Shown here: positions 9,767 to 24,866 of the stretch, piece after piece
Numbering within the stretch: position 1 is the first letter of the stretch
How the letters are laid out: each line of letters opens with the position of its first letter
Source: Taudactylus pleione
Lineage: Eukaryota; Chordata; Amphibia; Anura; Myobatrachidae
Assembly (NCBI GenBank): GCA_031769625.1
Contig: JAUIMM010000202.1
Coordinates: forward strand, 6,062,001 to 6,126,000
Direction of reading: 5' to 3'
DNA: 64,000 bases
Notes under the pieces: generated by a model
The model's database searches: none
What the model was told of the DNA's origin: nothing
Seen by the model: only the letters and a program-made list of their open reading frames with translations
Program-made: the position numbers and the translations under genes

Positions 9767-12700
9767 CAAGCATATTTGCCTCTGTATAAAGCATTGTTAT
9801 GTATTATGTTAATACAATGTTATCGTTTGCAAAAAAGTGTTCAATAAATTAATGTATTGTTTTTCTACATTGTTGTGTTGGAGAAAATGGTCTTGATTCC
9901 CTGATTGGCTCAAAAATGTTCTAAATTTAAAATGGTGTTTCATAACTAGCTAAGCCTTAATCTTTACAGTTTGAGGCTTTCCAAAAAGGAGAAACAGTGC
10001 AAACGCACCTGCTAAAGATCCAGCGATGGCGGCAACCTCACAGAATGATCCTTCTTCTGACAGGTAAGTGCTACTAATGGACGTCATCTAGCAGACACTT
10101 CCTGCCAAAATACCGTGTATGCTTTGATCATCCAGAACTTTCATCCTACTGATCCTGGAGCTCCATGGGGTCCCACGTAGTGAACACTGTCATTCCTCTG
10201 CAAATGACTCATGTTTCTATCTTCTCAGCAAAAGACTCCTAAGTTCCATCTTGACTGTAGACAACATCAGCAGTGGAGAAGAAGGCCAGCCATTTACCTC
10301 TTGGCATCAGGGTGGAGACCAAACAGTGGTCAAAGAAAGATTCCTTCTAAATTGGTGTACTCTACCGCTGTATTACGACACTTTATTATATTGTTTGGCA
10401 TCATATTTACCTAATGTCATCTGCCGAAGCATTTTGTCCCTATATAAAATGTTGATGTATCACTGTTATGAATTGTTATCTGCTGCATTTTAACTTTATG
10501 TTTAACATTGTTATATATGTTATACACTTTTTACCTGTATGACATAGTACAATGTGCTTATATTACCATCATGCATTGTCTATATTATTTGTACATTGCC
10601 GCAGTATTATGTTTTAAGATTAAATTGTAATATAATAGTTATATGTTGTTGACTTAAGCATATTTGCCTCTGTATAAAGCATTGTTATGTATTATGTTAA
10701 CACAATGTTATCGTTTGGAAAAAAAGTGATCAATAGATTAATGTATTGTGTTTATACATTCTTATGTTGGAGAAAAGGGTCTTGATTCCTTGATTGGCTC
10801 AAAAATAGTTTAAATTTAAAATGGTGTTTCATAACTAGCTAAGCCTTAATCTTTACAGTTTGAGGCTTTCCAAAAAGGAGAAACAGTGCAAACGCACCTG
10901 CTAAAGATCCAGCGATGGCGGCAAACCTCACAGAATGATCCTTCTTCTGACAGTTAAGTGCTACTAATGGACGTCATCTAGCAGACACTTCCTGCCAAAA
11001 TACTGTGTATGCTTTGATCTTCCAGAACTTTCATCCTACTGATCCTGGAGCTCCATGGGGTCCCACGTAGTGAACACTGTCATTCCTCTGCAATTGACTC
11101 ATGTTTCTATCTTCTCAGCAAAAGACTCCTAAGTTCCATCATGACTGTAGACAACATCAGCAGTGGAGAAGAAGGCCAGCCATTTACCTCTTGGCATCAG
11201 GGTGGAGACCAAACAGTGGTCAAAGAAAGATTCCTTCTAAATTGGTGTACTCTACCGCTGTATTACGACACTTTATTATATTGTTTGGCATCATATTTAC
11301 CTAATGTTATCTGCCGTAGCATGTTGTCCCTATATAAAATGTTGATGTATCACTGTTATGAATTGTTATCTGCTGCATTTTAACTTTATGTTTAACATTG
11401 TTATATATGTTATACACTTTTTACCTGTATGACATAGTATAATGTGCTTATATTACCATCATGCATTATCTATATTATTTGTACATTGCCGCAGTATTAT
11501 GTTTTAAGATTAAATTGTAATGTAATAGTTATATGTTGTTGACAAGCATATTTGCCTCTGTATAAAGCATTGTTATGTATAATGTTAATACAATGTTATC
11601 GTTTGCAAAAAAGTGTTCAATAAATTAATGTATTGTGTTTCTACATTGTTGTGTTGGAGAAAAGGGTCTTGATTCCCTGATTGGCTCAAAAATGGTTTAA
11701 ATTTAAAATGGTGTTTCATAACTAGCTAAGCCTTAATCTTTACAGTTTGAGGCTTTCCAAAAAGGAGAAACAGTGCAAACGCACCTGCTAAAGATCCAGC
11801 GATGGCGGCAAACCTCACAGAATGATCCTTCTTCTGACAGTTAAGTGCAACTAATGGACGTCATCTAGCAGACACTTCCTGCCAAAATACTGTGTATGCT
11901 TTGATCTTCCAGAACTTTCATCCTACTGATCCTGGAGCTCCATGGGGTCCCACGTAGTGAACATTGTCATTCCTCTGCAATTGACTCATGTTTCTATCTT
12001 CTCAGCAAAAGACTCCTAAGTTCCATCTTGACTGTAGACAACATCAGCAGTGGAGAAGAAGGCCAGCCATTTACCTCTTGGCATCAGGGTGGAGACCAAA
12101 CAGTGGTCAAAGAAAGATTCCTTCTAAATTGGTGTACTCTACCGCTGTATTACGACACTTTATTATATTGTTTGGCATCATATTTACCTAATGTTATCTG
12201 CCGTAGCATGTTGTCCCTATATAAAATGTTGATGTATCACTGTTATGAATTGTTATCTGCTGCATTTTAACTTTATGTTTAACATTGTTATATATGTTAT
12301 ACACTTTTTACCTGTATGACATAGTATAATGTGCTTATATTACCATCATGCATTATCTATATTATTTGTACATTGCCGCAGTATTATGTTTTAAGATTAA
12401 ATTGTAATGTAATAGTTATATGTTGTTGACAAGCATATTTGCCTCTGTATAAAGCATTGTTATGTATTATGTTAATACAATGTTATCGTTTGCAAAAAAG
12501 TGTTCAATAAATTAATGTATTGTGTTTCTACATTGTTGTGTTGGAGAAAATGGTCTTGATTCCCTGATTGGCTCAAAAATGTTCTAAATTTAAAATGGTG
12601 TTTCATAACTAGCTAAGCCTTAATCTTTACAGTTTGAGGCTTTCCAAAAAGGAGAAACAGTGCAAACGCACCTGCTAAAGATCCAGCGATGGCGGCAAAC

Positions 12701-15097
12701 CTCACAGAATGATCCTTCTTCTGACAGTTAAGTGCAACTAATGGACGTCATCTAGCAGACACTTCCTGCAAAAATACTGTGTATGCTTTGATCTTCCAGA
12801 ACTTTCATCCTACTGATCCTGGAGCTCCATGGGGTCCCACGTAGTGAACATTGTCATTCCTCTGCAATTGACTCATGTTTCTATCTTCTCAGCAAAAGAC
12901 TCCTAAGTTCCATCTTGACTGTAGACAACATCAGCAGTGGAGAAGAAGGCCAGCCATTTACCTCTTGGCATCAGGGTGGAGACCAAACAGTGGTCAAGGA
13001 AAGATTCCTTCTAAATTGGTGTACTCTACCGCTGTATTACGACACTTTATTATATTGTTTGGCATCATATTTACCTAATGTTATCTGCCGTAGCATTTTG
13101 TCCCTATATAAAATGTTGATGTATCACTGTTATGAATTGTTATCTGCTGCATTTTAACTTTATGTTTAACATTGTTATATATGTTATACACTTTTTACCT
13201 GTATGACATAGTATAATGTGCTTATATTACCATCATGCATTGTCTATATTATTTGTACATTGCCGCAGTATTATGTTTTAAGATTAAATTGTAATATAAT
13301 AATTATATGTTGTTGACTTAAGCATATTTGCCTCTGTATAAAGCATTGTTATGTATTATGTTAATACGATGTTATCGTTTGGAAAAAAAGTGTTCAATAG
13401 ATTAATGTATCGTGTTTATACATTCTTGTGTTGGAGAAAAGGGTCTTGATTCCCTGATTGGCTCAAAAATAGCTTAAATTTAAAATGGTGTTTCATAACT
13501 AGCTAAGCCTTAATCTTTACAGTTTGAGGCTTCCCAAAAAGGAGAAACAGTGCAAACGCACCTGCTAAAGATCCAGCGATGGCGGCAAACCTCATAGAAT
13601 GATCCTTCTTCTGACACGTAAGTGCTACTAATGGACGTCATCTAGCAGACTCTTCCTGCCAAAATACTGTGTATGCTTTGATCATCCAGAACTTTCATCC
13701 TACTGATCCTGGAGCTCCATGGGGTCCCACGTAGTGAACACTGTCATTCCTCTGCAAATGACTCATGTTTCTATCTTCTCAGCAAAAGACTCCTAAGTTC
13801 CATCTTGACTGAAGACAACATCAGCAGTGGAGAAGAAGGCCAGCCATTTACCTCTTGGCATCAGGGTGGAGACCAAACAGTGGTCAAAGAAAGATTCCTT
13901 CTAAATTGGTGTACTCTACCGCTGTATTACGACACTTTATTATATTGTTTGGCATCATATTTACCTAATGTCATCTGCCGTAGCATTTTGTCCCTATATA
14001 AAATGTTGATGTATCTCTGTTATGAATTGTTATCTGCTGCATTTTAACTTTATGTTTAACATTGTTATATATGTTATACACTTTTTACCTGTATGACATA
14101 GTATAATGTGCTTATATTACCATCATGCATTGTCTATATTATTTGTACATTGCCGCAGTATTATGTTTTAAGATTAAATTGTAATATAATAGTTATATGT
14201 TGTTGACTTAAGCATATTTGCCTCTGTATAAAGCATTGTTATGTATTATGTTAACACAATGTTATCGTTTGGAAAAAAAGTGTTCAATAGATTAATGTCT
14301 TGTGTTTATACATTCTTATGTTGGAGAAAAGGGTCTTGATTCCCTGATTGGCTCAAAAATAGTTTAAATTTAAAATGGTGTTTCATAACTAGCTAAGCCT
14401 TAATCTTTAAAGTTTGAGGCTTTCCAAAAAGGAGAAACAGTGCAAACGCACCTGCTAAAGATCCAGCGATGGCGGCAAACCTCACAGAATGATCCTTCTT
14501 CTGACAGTTAAGTGCAACTAATGGACGTCATCTAGCAGACACTTCCTGCCAAAATACTGTGTATGCTTTGATCTTCCAGAACTTTCATCCTACTGATCCT
14601 GGAGCTCCATGGGGTCCCACGTAGTGAACACTGTCATTCCTCTGCAATTGACTCATGTTTCTATCTTCTCAGCCAAAGACTCCTAAGTTCCATCTTGACT
14701 GTAGACAACATCAGCAGTGGAGAAGAAGGCCAGCCATTTACCTCTTGGCATCAGGGTGGAGACCAAACAGTGGTCAAAGAAAGATTCCTTCTAAATTGGT
14801 GTACTCTACCGCTGTATTACGACACTTTATTATATTGTTTGGCATCATATTTACCTAATGTTATCTGCCGTAGCATGTTGTCCCTATATAAAATGTTGAT
14901 GTATCACTGTTATGAATTGTTATCTGCTGCATTTTAACTTTATGTTTAACATTGTTATATATGTTATATACTTTTTACCTGTATGACATAGTATAATGTG
15001 CTTATATTACCATCATGCATTATCTATATTATTTGTACATTGCCGCAGTATTATGTTTTAAGATTAAATTGTAATGTAATAGTTATATGTTGTTGAC
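8881..15097 (+). repeat. 7-unit higher-order repeat, second copy (units 11-17)
   Basis: Seven units, 6217 bp, with the same markers as units 4-10 but rearranged. Unit 11 is a 4/5 hybrid, 12 matches 6, 13 matches 7, 14 and 15 both carry parts of 8, 16 matches 9 and 17 matches 10. The net effect is one unit lost by 4/5 fusion and one gained near unit 8, which keeps seven. Units 5-7 sit 5330 bp from units 11-13, while units 8-10 sit 6217 bp from units 15-17. Confidence 0.85.
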
Positions 15098-15986
15098 AAG
15101 CATATTTGCCTCTGTATAAAGCATTGTTATGTATTATGTTAATACAATGTTATCGTTTGCAAAAAAGTGTTCAATAAATTAATGTATTGTGTTTCTACAT
15201 TGTTGTGTTGGAGAAAAGGGTCTTGATTCCCTGATTGGCTCAAAAATGGTTTAAATTTAAAATGGTGTTTCATAACTAGCTAAGCCTTAATCTTTACAGT
15301 TTGAGGCTTTCCAAAAAGGAGAAACAGTGCAAACGCACCTGCTAAAGATCCAGCGATGGCGGCAAACCTCACAGAATGATCCTTCTTCTGACAGGTAAGT
15401 GCTACTAATGGACGTTATCTAGCAGACACTTCCTGCCAAAATACTGTGTATGCTTTGATCATCCAGAACTTTCATCCTACTGATCCTGGAGCTCCATGGG
15501 GTCCCACGTAGTGAACACTGTCATTCCTCTGCAAATGACTCATGTTTCTATCTTCTCAGCAAAAGACTCCTAAGTTCCATCTTGACTGTAGACAACATCA
15601 GCAGTGGAGAAGAAGGCCAGCCATTTACCTCTTGGCATCAGGGTGGAGACCAAACAGTGGTCAAAGAAAGATTCCTTCTAAATTGGTGTACTCTACCGCT
15701 GTATTACGACACTTTATTATATTGTTTGGCATCATATTTACCTAATGTTATCTGCCGTAGCATTTTGTCCCTATATAAAATGTAGATGTATCACTGTTAT
15801 GAATTGTTATCTGCTGCATTTTAACTTTATGTTTAACATTGTTATATATGTTATACACTTTTTACCTGTATGACATAGTACAATGTGCTTATATTACCAT
15901 CATGCATTGTCTATATTATTTGTACATTGCCGCAGTATTATGTTTTAAGATTAAATTGTAATATAATAGTTATATGTTGTTGACTT
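15098..15986 (+). repeat. Recombinant unit 18 (5' part like unit 4, 3' part like unit 6 or 12), truncated frame
   Basis: It carries unit 4 markers GGACGTTATC and the early stop TAG at 15783-15785. It then switches to CATAGTACAATG, the unit 6/12 marker, near 15885. The next unit (19) is of the unit 7 class (GTGATCAATAG, GATTCCTTGATT). This junction looks like a deletion of two units relative to the 4-5-6-7 order, with the breakpoint within about 100 bp. Confidence 0.7.
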
Positions 15987-17761
15987 AAGCATATTTGCCT
16001 CTGTATAAAGCATTGTTATGTATTATGTTAACACAATGTTATCGTTTGGAAAAAAAGTGATCAATAGATTAATGTATTGTGTTTATACATTCTTATGTTG
16101 GAGAAAAGGGTCTTGATTCCTTGATTGGCTCAAAAATAGTTTAAATTTAAAATGGTGTTTCATAACTAGCTAAGCCTTAATCTTTACAGTTTGAGGCTTT
16201 CCAAAAAGGAGAAACAGTGCAAACGCACCTGCTAAAGATCCAGCGATGGCGGCAAACCTCACAGAATGATCCTTCTTCTGACAGTTAAGTGCTACTAATG
16301 GACGTCATCTAGCAGACACTTCCTGCCAAAATACTGTGTATGCTTTGATCTTCCAGAACTTTCATCCTACTGATCCTGGAGCTCCATGGGGTCCCACATA
16401 GTGAACACTGTCATTCCTCTGCAATTGACTCATGTTTCTATCTTCTCAGCAAAAGACTCCTAAGTTCCATCTTGACTGTAGACAACATCAGCAGTGGAGA
16501 AGAAGGCCAGCCATTTACCTCTTGGCATCAGGGTGGAGACCAAACAGTGGTCAAAGAAAGATTCCTTCTAAATTGGTGTACTCTACCGCTGTATTACGAC
16601 ACTTTATTATATTGTTTGGCATCATATTTACCTAATGTTATCTGCCGTAGCATGTTGTCCCTATATAAAATGTTGATGTATCACTGTTATGAATTGTTAT
16701 CTGCTGCATTTTAACTTTATGTTTAACATTGTTATATATGTTATACACTTTTTACCTGTATGACATAGTATAATGTGCTTATATTACCATCATGCATTAT
16801 CTATATTATTTGTACATTGCCGCAGTATTATGTTTTAAGATTAAATTGTAATGTAATAGTTATATGTTGTTGACAAGCATATTTGCCTCTGTATAAAGCA
16901 TTGTTATGTATTATGTTAATACAATGTTATCGTTTGCAAAAAAGTGTTCAATAAATTAATGTATTGTGTTTCTACATTGTTGTGTTCGAGAAAAGGGTCT
17001 TGATTCCCTGATTGGCTCAAAAATGGTTTAAATTTAAAATGGTGTTTCATAACTAGCTAAGCCTTAATCTTTACAGTTTGAGGCTTTCCAAAAAGGAGAA
17101 ACAGTGCAAACGCACCTGCTAAAGATCCAGCGATGGCGGCAAACCTCACAGAATGATCCTTCTTCTGACAGTTAAGTGCAACTAATGGACGTCATCTAGC
17201 AGACACTTCCTGCCAAAATACTGTGTATGCTTTGATCTTCCAGAACTTTCATCCTACTGATCCTGGAGCTCCATGGGGTCCCACGTAGTGAACATTGTCA
17301 TTCCTCTGCAATTGACTCATGTTTCTATCTTCTCAGCAAAAGACTCCTAAGTTCCATCTTGACTGTAGACAACATCAGCAGTGGAGAAGAAGGCCAGCCA
17401 TTTACCTCTTGGCATCAGGGTGGAGACCAAACAGTGGTCAAAGAAAGATTCCTTCTAAATTGGTGTACTCTACCGCTGTATTACGACACTTTATTATATT
17501 GTTTGGCATCATATTTACCTAATGTTATCTGCCGTAGCATGTTGTCCCTATATAAAATGTTGATGTATCACTGTTATGAATTGTTATCTGCTGCATTTTA
17601 ACTTTATGTTTAACATTGTTATATATGTTATATACTTTTTACCTGTATGACATAGTATAATGTGCTTATATTACCATCATGCATTATCTATATAATTTGT
17701 ACATTGCCGCAGTATTATGTTTTAAGATTAAATTGTAATGTAATAGTTATATGTTGTTGAC

Positions 17762-18652
17762 AAGCATATTTGCCTCTGTATAAAGCATTGTTATGTATTA
17801 TGTTAATACAATGTTATCGTTTGCAAAAAAGTGTTCAATAAATTAATGTATTGTGTTTCTACATTGTTGTGTTGGAGAAAATGGTCTTGATTCCCTGATT
17901 GGCTCAAAAATGTTCTAAATTTAAAATGGTGTTTCATAACTAGCTAAGCCTTAATCTTTACAGTTTGAGGCTTTCCAAAAAGGAGAAACAGTGCAAACGC
18001 ACCTGCTAAAGATCCAGCGATGGCGGCAAACCTCACAGAATGATCCTTCTTCTGACAGGTAAGTGCTACTAATGGACGTCATCTAGCAGACACTTCCTGC
18101 CAAAATACTGTGCATGCTTTGATCATCCAGAACTTTCATCCTACTGATCCTGGAGCTCCATGGGGTCCCACGTAGTGAACACTGTCATTCCTCTGCAAAT
18201 GACTCATGTCTCTATCTTCTCAGCAAAAGACTCCTAAGTTGCATCTTGACTGTAGACAACATCAGCAGTGGAGAAGAAGGCCAGCCATTTACCTCTTGGC
18301 ATCATTGTGGAGACCAAACAGTGGTCAAGGAAAGATTCCTTCTAAATTGGTGTACTCTACCGCTGTATTACGACACTTTATTATATTGTTTGGCATCATA
18401 TTTACCTAATGTTATCTGCCGTAGCATTTTGTCCCTATATAAAATGTTGATGTATCACTGTTATGAATTGTGATCTGCTGCATTTTAACTTTATGTTTAA
18501 CATTGTTATATATGTTATACACTTTTTACCTGTATGACATAGTATAATGTGCTTATATTACCATCATGCATTGTCTATATTATATTTGTACATTGCCGCA
18601 GTATTATGTTTTAAGATTAAATTGTAATATAATAATTATATGTTGTTGACTT
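17762..18652 (+). pseudogene. Unit 21: early TGA in block B and a 2-bp insertion
   Basis: GAATTGTGATCTG in place of GAATTGTTATCTG puts TGA at 18471-18473, six codons before the usual end. It also has CATTGTGG in place of CAGGGTGG, giving HHCGDQ, and an extra TA in TATTATATTTG near 18583. At 891 bp to the next unit it is the longest spacing in the array. Confidence 0.7.
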
Positions 18653-21315
18653 AAGCATATTTGCCTCTGTATAAAGCATTGTTATGTATTATGTTAATAC
18701 GATGTTATCGTTTGGAAAAAAAGTGTTCAATAGATTAATGTATCGTGTTTATACATTCTTGTGTTGGAGAAAAGGGTCTTGATTCCCTGATTGGCTCAAA
18801 AATAGCTTAAATTTAAAATGGTGTTTCATAACTAGCTAAGCCTTAATCTTTACAGTTTGAGGCTTTCCAAAAAGGAGAAACAGTGCAAACGCACCTGCTA
18901 AAGATCCAGCGATGGCGGCAACCTCACAGAATGATCCTTCTTCTGACAGGTAAGTGCTACTAATGGACGTCATCTAGCAGACACTTCCTGCCAAAATACT
19001 GTGTATGCTTTGATCATCCAGAACTTTCATCCTACTGATCCTGGAGCTCCATGGGGTCCCACGTAGTGAACACTGTCATTCCTCTGCAAATGACTCATGT
19101 TTCTATCTTCTCAGCAAAAGACTCCTAAGTGCCATCTTGACTGTAGACAACATCAGCAGTGGAGAAGAAGGCCAGCCATTTACCTCTTGGCATCAGGGTG
19201 TAGACCAAACAGTGGTCAAAGAAAGATTCCTTCTAAATTGGTGTACTCTACCGCTGTATTACGACACTTTATTATATTGTTTGGCATCATATTTACCTAA
19301 TGTCATCTGCCGAAGCATTTTGTCCCTATATAAAATGTTGATGTATCACTGTTATGAATTGTTATCTGCTGCATTTTAACTTTATGTTTAACATTGTTAT
19401 ATATGTTATACACTTTTTACCTGTATGACATAGTACAATGTGCTTATATTACCATCATGCATTGTCTATATTATTTGTACATTGCCGCAGTATTATGTTT
19501 TAAGATTAAATTGTAATATAATAGTTATATGCTGTTGACTTAAGCATATTTGCCTCTGTATAAAGCATTGTTATGTATTATGTTAACACAATGTTATCGT
19601 TTGGAAAAAAAGTGATCAATAGATTAATGTATTGTGTTTATACATTCTTATGTTGGAGAAAAGGGTCTTGATTCCTTGATTGGCTCAAAAATAGTTTAAA
19701 TTTAAAATGGTGTTTCATAACTAGCTAAGCCTTAATCTTACAGTTTGAGGCTTTCCAAAAAGGAGAAACAGTGCAAACGCACCTGCTAAAGATCCAGCGA
19801 TGGTGGCAAACCTCACAGAATGATCCTTCTTCTGACAGTTAAGTGCTACTAATGGACGTCATCTAGCAGACACTTCCTGCCAAAATACTGTGTATGCTTT
19901 GATCTTCCAGAACTTTCATCCTACTGATCCTGGAGCTCCATGGGGTCCCACGTAGTGAACACTGTCATTCCTCTGCAATTGACTCATGTTTCTATCTTCT
20001 CAGCAAAAGACTCCTAAGTTCCATCTTGACTGTAGACAACATCAGCAGTGGAGAAGAAGGCCAGCCATTTACCTCTTGGCATCAGGGTGGAGACCAAACA
20101 GTGGTCAAAGAAAGATTCCTTCTAAATTGGTGTACTCTACCGCTGTATTACGACACTTTATTATATTGTTTGGCATCATATTTACCTAATGTTATCTGCC
20201 GTAGCATGTTGTCCCTATATAAAATGTTGATGTATCACTGTTATGAATTGTTATCTGCTGCATTTTAACTTTATGTTTAACATTGTTATATATGTTATAT
20301 ACTTTTTACCTGTATGACATAGTATAATGTGCTTATATTACCATCATGCATTATCTATATTATTTGTACATTGCCGCAGTATTATGTTTTAAGATTAAAT
20401 TGTAATGTAATAGTTATATGTTGTTGACAAGCATATTTGCCTCTGTATAAAGCATTGTTATGTATTATGTTAATACAATGTTATCGTTTGCAAAAAAGTG
20501 TTCAATAAATTAATGTATTGTGTTTCTACATTGTTGTGTTCGAGAAAAGGGTCTTGATTCCCTGATTGGCTCAAAAATGGTTTAAATTTAAAATGGTGTT
20601 TCATAACTAGCTAAGCCTTAATCTTTACAGTTTGAGGCTTTCCAAAAAGGAGAAACAGTGCAAACGCACCTGCTAAAGATCCAGCGATGGCGGCAAACCT
20701 CACAGAATGATCCTTCTTCTGACAGTTAAGTGCAACTAATGGACGTCATCTAGCAGACACTTCCTGCCAAAATACTGTGTATGCTTTGATCTTCCAGAAC
20801 TTTCATCCTACTGATCCTGGAGCTCCATGGGGTCCCACGTAGTGAACATTGTCATTCCTCTGCAATTGACTCATGTTTCTATCTTCTCAGCAAAAGACTC
20901 CTAAGTTCCATCTTGACTGTAGACAACATCAGCAGTGGAGAAGAAGGCCAGCCATTTACCTCTTGGCATCAGGGTGGAGACCAAACAGTGGTCAAAGAAA
21001 GATTCCTTCTAAATTGGTGTACTCTACCGCTGTATTACGACACTTTATTATATTGTTTGGCATCATATTTACCTAATGTTATCTGCCGTAGCATGTTGTC
21101 CCTATATAAAATGTTGATGTATCACTGTTATGAATTGTTATCTGCTGCATTTTAACTTTATGTTTAACATTGTTATATATGTTATACACTTTTTACCTGT
21201 ATGACATAGTATAATGTGCTTATATTACCATCATGCATTATCTATATTATTTGTACATTGCCGCAGTATTATGTTTTAAGATTAAATTGTAATGTAATAG
21301 TTATATGTTGTTGAC

Positions 21316-23979
21316 AAGCATATTTGCCTCTGTATAAAGCATTGTTATGTATTATGTTAATACAATGTTATCGTTTGCAAAAAAGTGTTCAATAAATTAA
21401 TGTATTGTGTTTCTACATTGTTGTGTTGGAGAAAATGGTCTTGATTCCCTGATTGGCTCAAAAATGTTCTAAATTTAAAATGGTGTTTCATAACTAGCTA
21501 AGCCTTAATCTTTACAGTTTGAGGCTTTCCAAAAAGGAGAAACAGTGCAAACGCACCTGCTAAAGATCCAGCGATGGCGGCAAACCTCACAGAATGATCC
21601 TTCTTCTGACAGTTAAGTGCAACTAATGGACGTCATCTAGCAGACACTTCCTGCCAAAATACTGTGTATGCTTTGATCTTCCAGAACTTTCATCCTACTG
21701 ATCCTGGAGCTCCATGGGGTCCCACGTAGTGAACATTGTCATTCCTCTGCAATTGACTCATGTTTCTATCTTCTCAGCAAAAGACTCCTAAGTTCCATCT
21801 TGACTGTAGACAACATCAGCAGTGGAGAAGAAGGCCAGCCATTTACCTCTTGGCATCAGGGTGGAGACCAAACAGTGGTCAAAGAAAGATTCCTTCTAAA
21901 TTGGTGTACTCTACCGCTGTATTACGACACTTTATTATATTGTTTGGCATCATATTTACCTAATGTCATCTGCCGTAGCATGTTGTCCCTATATAAAATG
22001 TTGATGTATCACTGTTATGAATTGTTATCTGCTGCATTTTAACTTTATGTTTAACATTGTTATATATGTTATACAATTTTTACCTGTATGACATAGTATA
22101 ATGTGCTTATATTACCATCATGCATTATCTATATTATTTGTACATTGCCGCAGTATTATATTTTAAGATTAAATTGTAATGTAATAGTTATATGTTGTTG
22201 ACAAGCATATTTGCCTCTGTATAAAGCATTGTTATGTATTATGTTAATACAATGTTATCGTTTGCAAAAAAGTGTTCAATAAATTAATGTATTGTGTTTC
22301 TACATTGTTGTGTTGGAGAAAAGGGTCTTGATTCCCTGATTGGCTCAAAAATGGTTTAAATTTAAAATGGTGTTTCATAACTAGCTAAGCCTTAATCTTT
22401 ACAGTTTGAGGCTTTCCAAAAAGGAGAAACAGTGCAACCGCACCTGCTAAAGATCCAGCGATGGCGGCAAACCTCACAGAATGATCCTTCTTCTGACAGG
22501 TAAGTGCTACTAATGGACGTCATCTAGCAGACACTTCCTGCCAAAATACTGTGTATGCTTTGATCATCCAGAACTTTCATCCTACTGATCCTGGAGCTCC
22601 ATGGGGTCCCACGTAGTGAACACTGTCATTCCTCTGCAAATGACTCATGTCTCTATCTTCTCAGCAAAAGACTCCTAAGTTGCATCTTGACTGTAGACAA
22701 CATCAGCAGTGGAGAAGAAGGCCAGCCATTTACCTCTTGGCATCAGGGTGGAGACCAAACAGTGGTCAAGGAAAGATTCCTTCTAAATTGGTGTACTCTA
22801 CCGCTGTATTACGACACTTTATTATATTGTTTGGCATCATATTTACCTAATGTTATCTGCCATAGCATTTTGTCCCTATATAAAATGTTGATGTATCACT
22901 GTTATGAATTGTTATCTGCTGCATTTTAACTTTATGTTTAACATTGTTATATATGTTATACACTTTTTACCTGTATGACATAGTATAATGTGCTTATATT
23001 ACCATCATGCATTGTCTATATTATTTGTACATTGCCGCAGTATTATGTTTTAAGATTAAATTGTAATATAATAATTATATGTTGTTGACTTAAGCATATT
23101 TGCCTCTGTATAAAGCATTGTTATGTATTATGTTAATACGATGTTATCGTTTGGAAAAAAAGTGTTCAATAGATTAATGTATCGTGTTTATACATTCTTG
23201 TGTTGGAGAAAAGGGTCTTGATTCCCTGATTGGCTCAAAAATAGCTTAAATTTAAAATGGTGTTTCATAACTAGCTAAGCCTTAATCTTTACAGTTTGAG
23301 GCTTTCCAAAAAGGAGAAACAGTGCAAACGCACCTGCTAAAGATCCAGCGATGGCGGCAAACCTCACAGAATGATCCTTCTTCTGACAGGTAAGTGCTAC
23401 TAATGGACGTCATCTAGCAGACACTTCCTGCCAAAATACTGTGTATGTTTTGATCATCCAGAACTTTCATCCTACTGATCCTGGAGCTCCATGGGGTCCC
23501 ACGTAGTGAACACTGTCATTCTTCTGCAAATGACTCATGTTTCTATCTTCTCAGCAAAAGACTCCTAAGTTCCATCTTGACTGAAGACAACATCAGCAGT
23601 GGAGAAGAAGGCCAGCCATTTACCTCTTGGCATCAGGGTGGAGACCAAACAGTGGTCAAAGAAAGATTCCTTCTAAATTGGTGTACTCTACCGCTGTATT
23701 ACGACACTTTATTATATTGTTTGGCATCATATTTACCTAATGTTATCTGCCGTAGCATGTTGTCCCTATATAAAATGTTGATGTATCACTGTTATGAATT
23801 GTTATCTGCTGCATTTTAACTTTATGTTTAACATTGTTATATATGTTATACACTTTTTACCTGTATGACATAGTATAATGTGCTTATATTACCATCATGC
23901 ATTATCTATATTATTTGTACATTGCCGCAGTATTATGTTTTAAGATTAAATTGTAATGTAATAGTTATATGTTGTTGAC
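21316..23979 (+). repeat. Three-unit motif X-Y-Z, first occurrence (units 25-27)
   Basis: X (unit 25) has TTATACAATTTTTACC and TATTATATTTTAAG. Y (unit 26) has ATGTCTCTATC with AAGTTGCATC and TGCCATAGC. Z (unit 27) has GACTGAAGAC (Glu in TEDN) and TAATACGATG. The order returns at units 31-33 and 36-38; X-Y without Z is at units 29-30. Confidence 0.8.
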
Positions 23980-24866
23980 AAGCATATTTGCCTCTGTATA
24001 AAGCATTGTTATGTATTATGTTAATACAATGTTATCGTTTGCAAAAAAGTGTTCAATAAATTAATGTATTGTGTTTCTACATTGTTGTGTTGGAGAAAAG
24101 GGTCTTGATTCCCTGATTGGCTCAAAAATGGTTTAAATTTAAAATGGTGTTTCATAACTAGCTAAGCCTTAATCTTTACAGTTTGAGGCTTTCCAAAAAG
24201 GAGAAACAGTGCAAACGCACCTGCTAAAGATCCAGCGATGGCGGCAAACCTCACAGAATGATCCTTCTTCTGACAGTTAAGTGCAACTAATGGACGTCAT
24301 CTAGCAGACACTTCCTGCCAAAATACTGTGTATGCTTTGATCTTCCAGAACTTTCATCCTACTGATCCTGGAGCTCCATGGGGTCCCACGTAGTGAACAT
24401 TGTCATTCCTCTGCAATTGACTCATGTTTCTATCTTCTCAGCAAAAGACTCCTAAGTTCCATCTTGACTGTAGACAACATCAGCAGTGGAGAAGAAGGCC
24501 AGCCATTTACCTCTTGGCATCAGGGTGGAGACCAAACAGTGGTCAAAGAAAGATTCCTTCTAAATTGGTGTACTCTACCGCTGTATTACGACACTTTATT
24601 ATATTGTTTGGCATCATATTTACCTAATGTTATCTGCCGTAGCATGTTGTCCCTATATAAAATGTTGATGTATCACTGTTATGAATTGTTATCTGCTGCA
24701 TTTTAACTTTATGTTTAACATTGTTATATATGTTATACACTTTTTACCTGTATGACATAGTATAATGTGCTTATATTACCATCATGCATTATCTATATTA
24801 TTTGTACATTGCCGCAGTATTATGTTTTAAGATTAAATTGTAATGTAATAGTTATATGTTGTTGAC

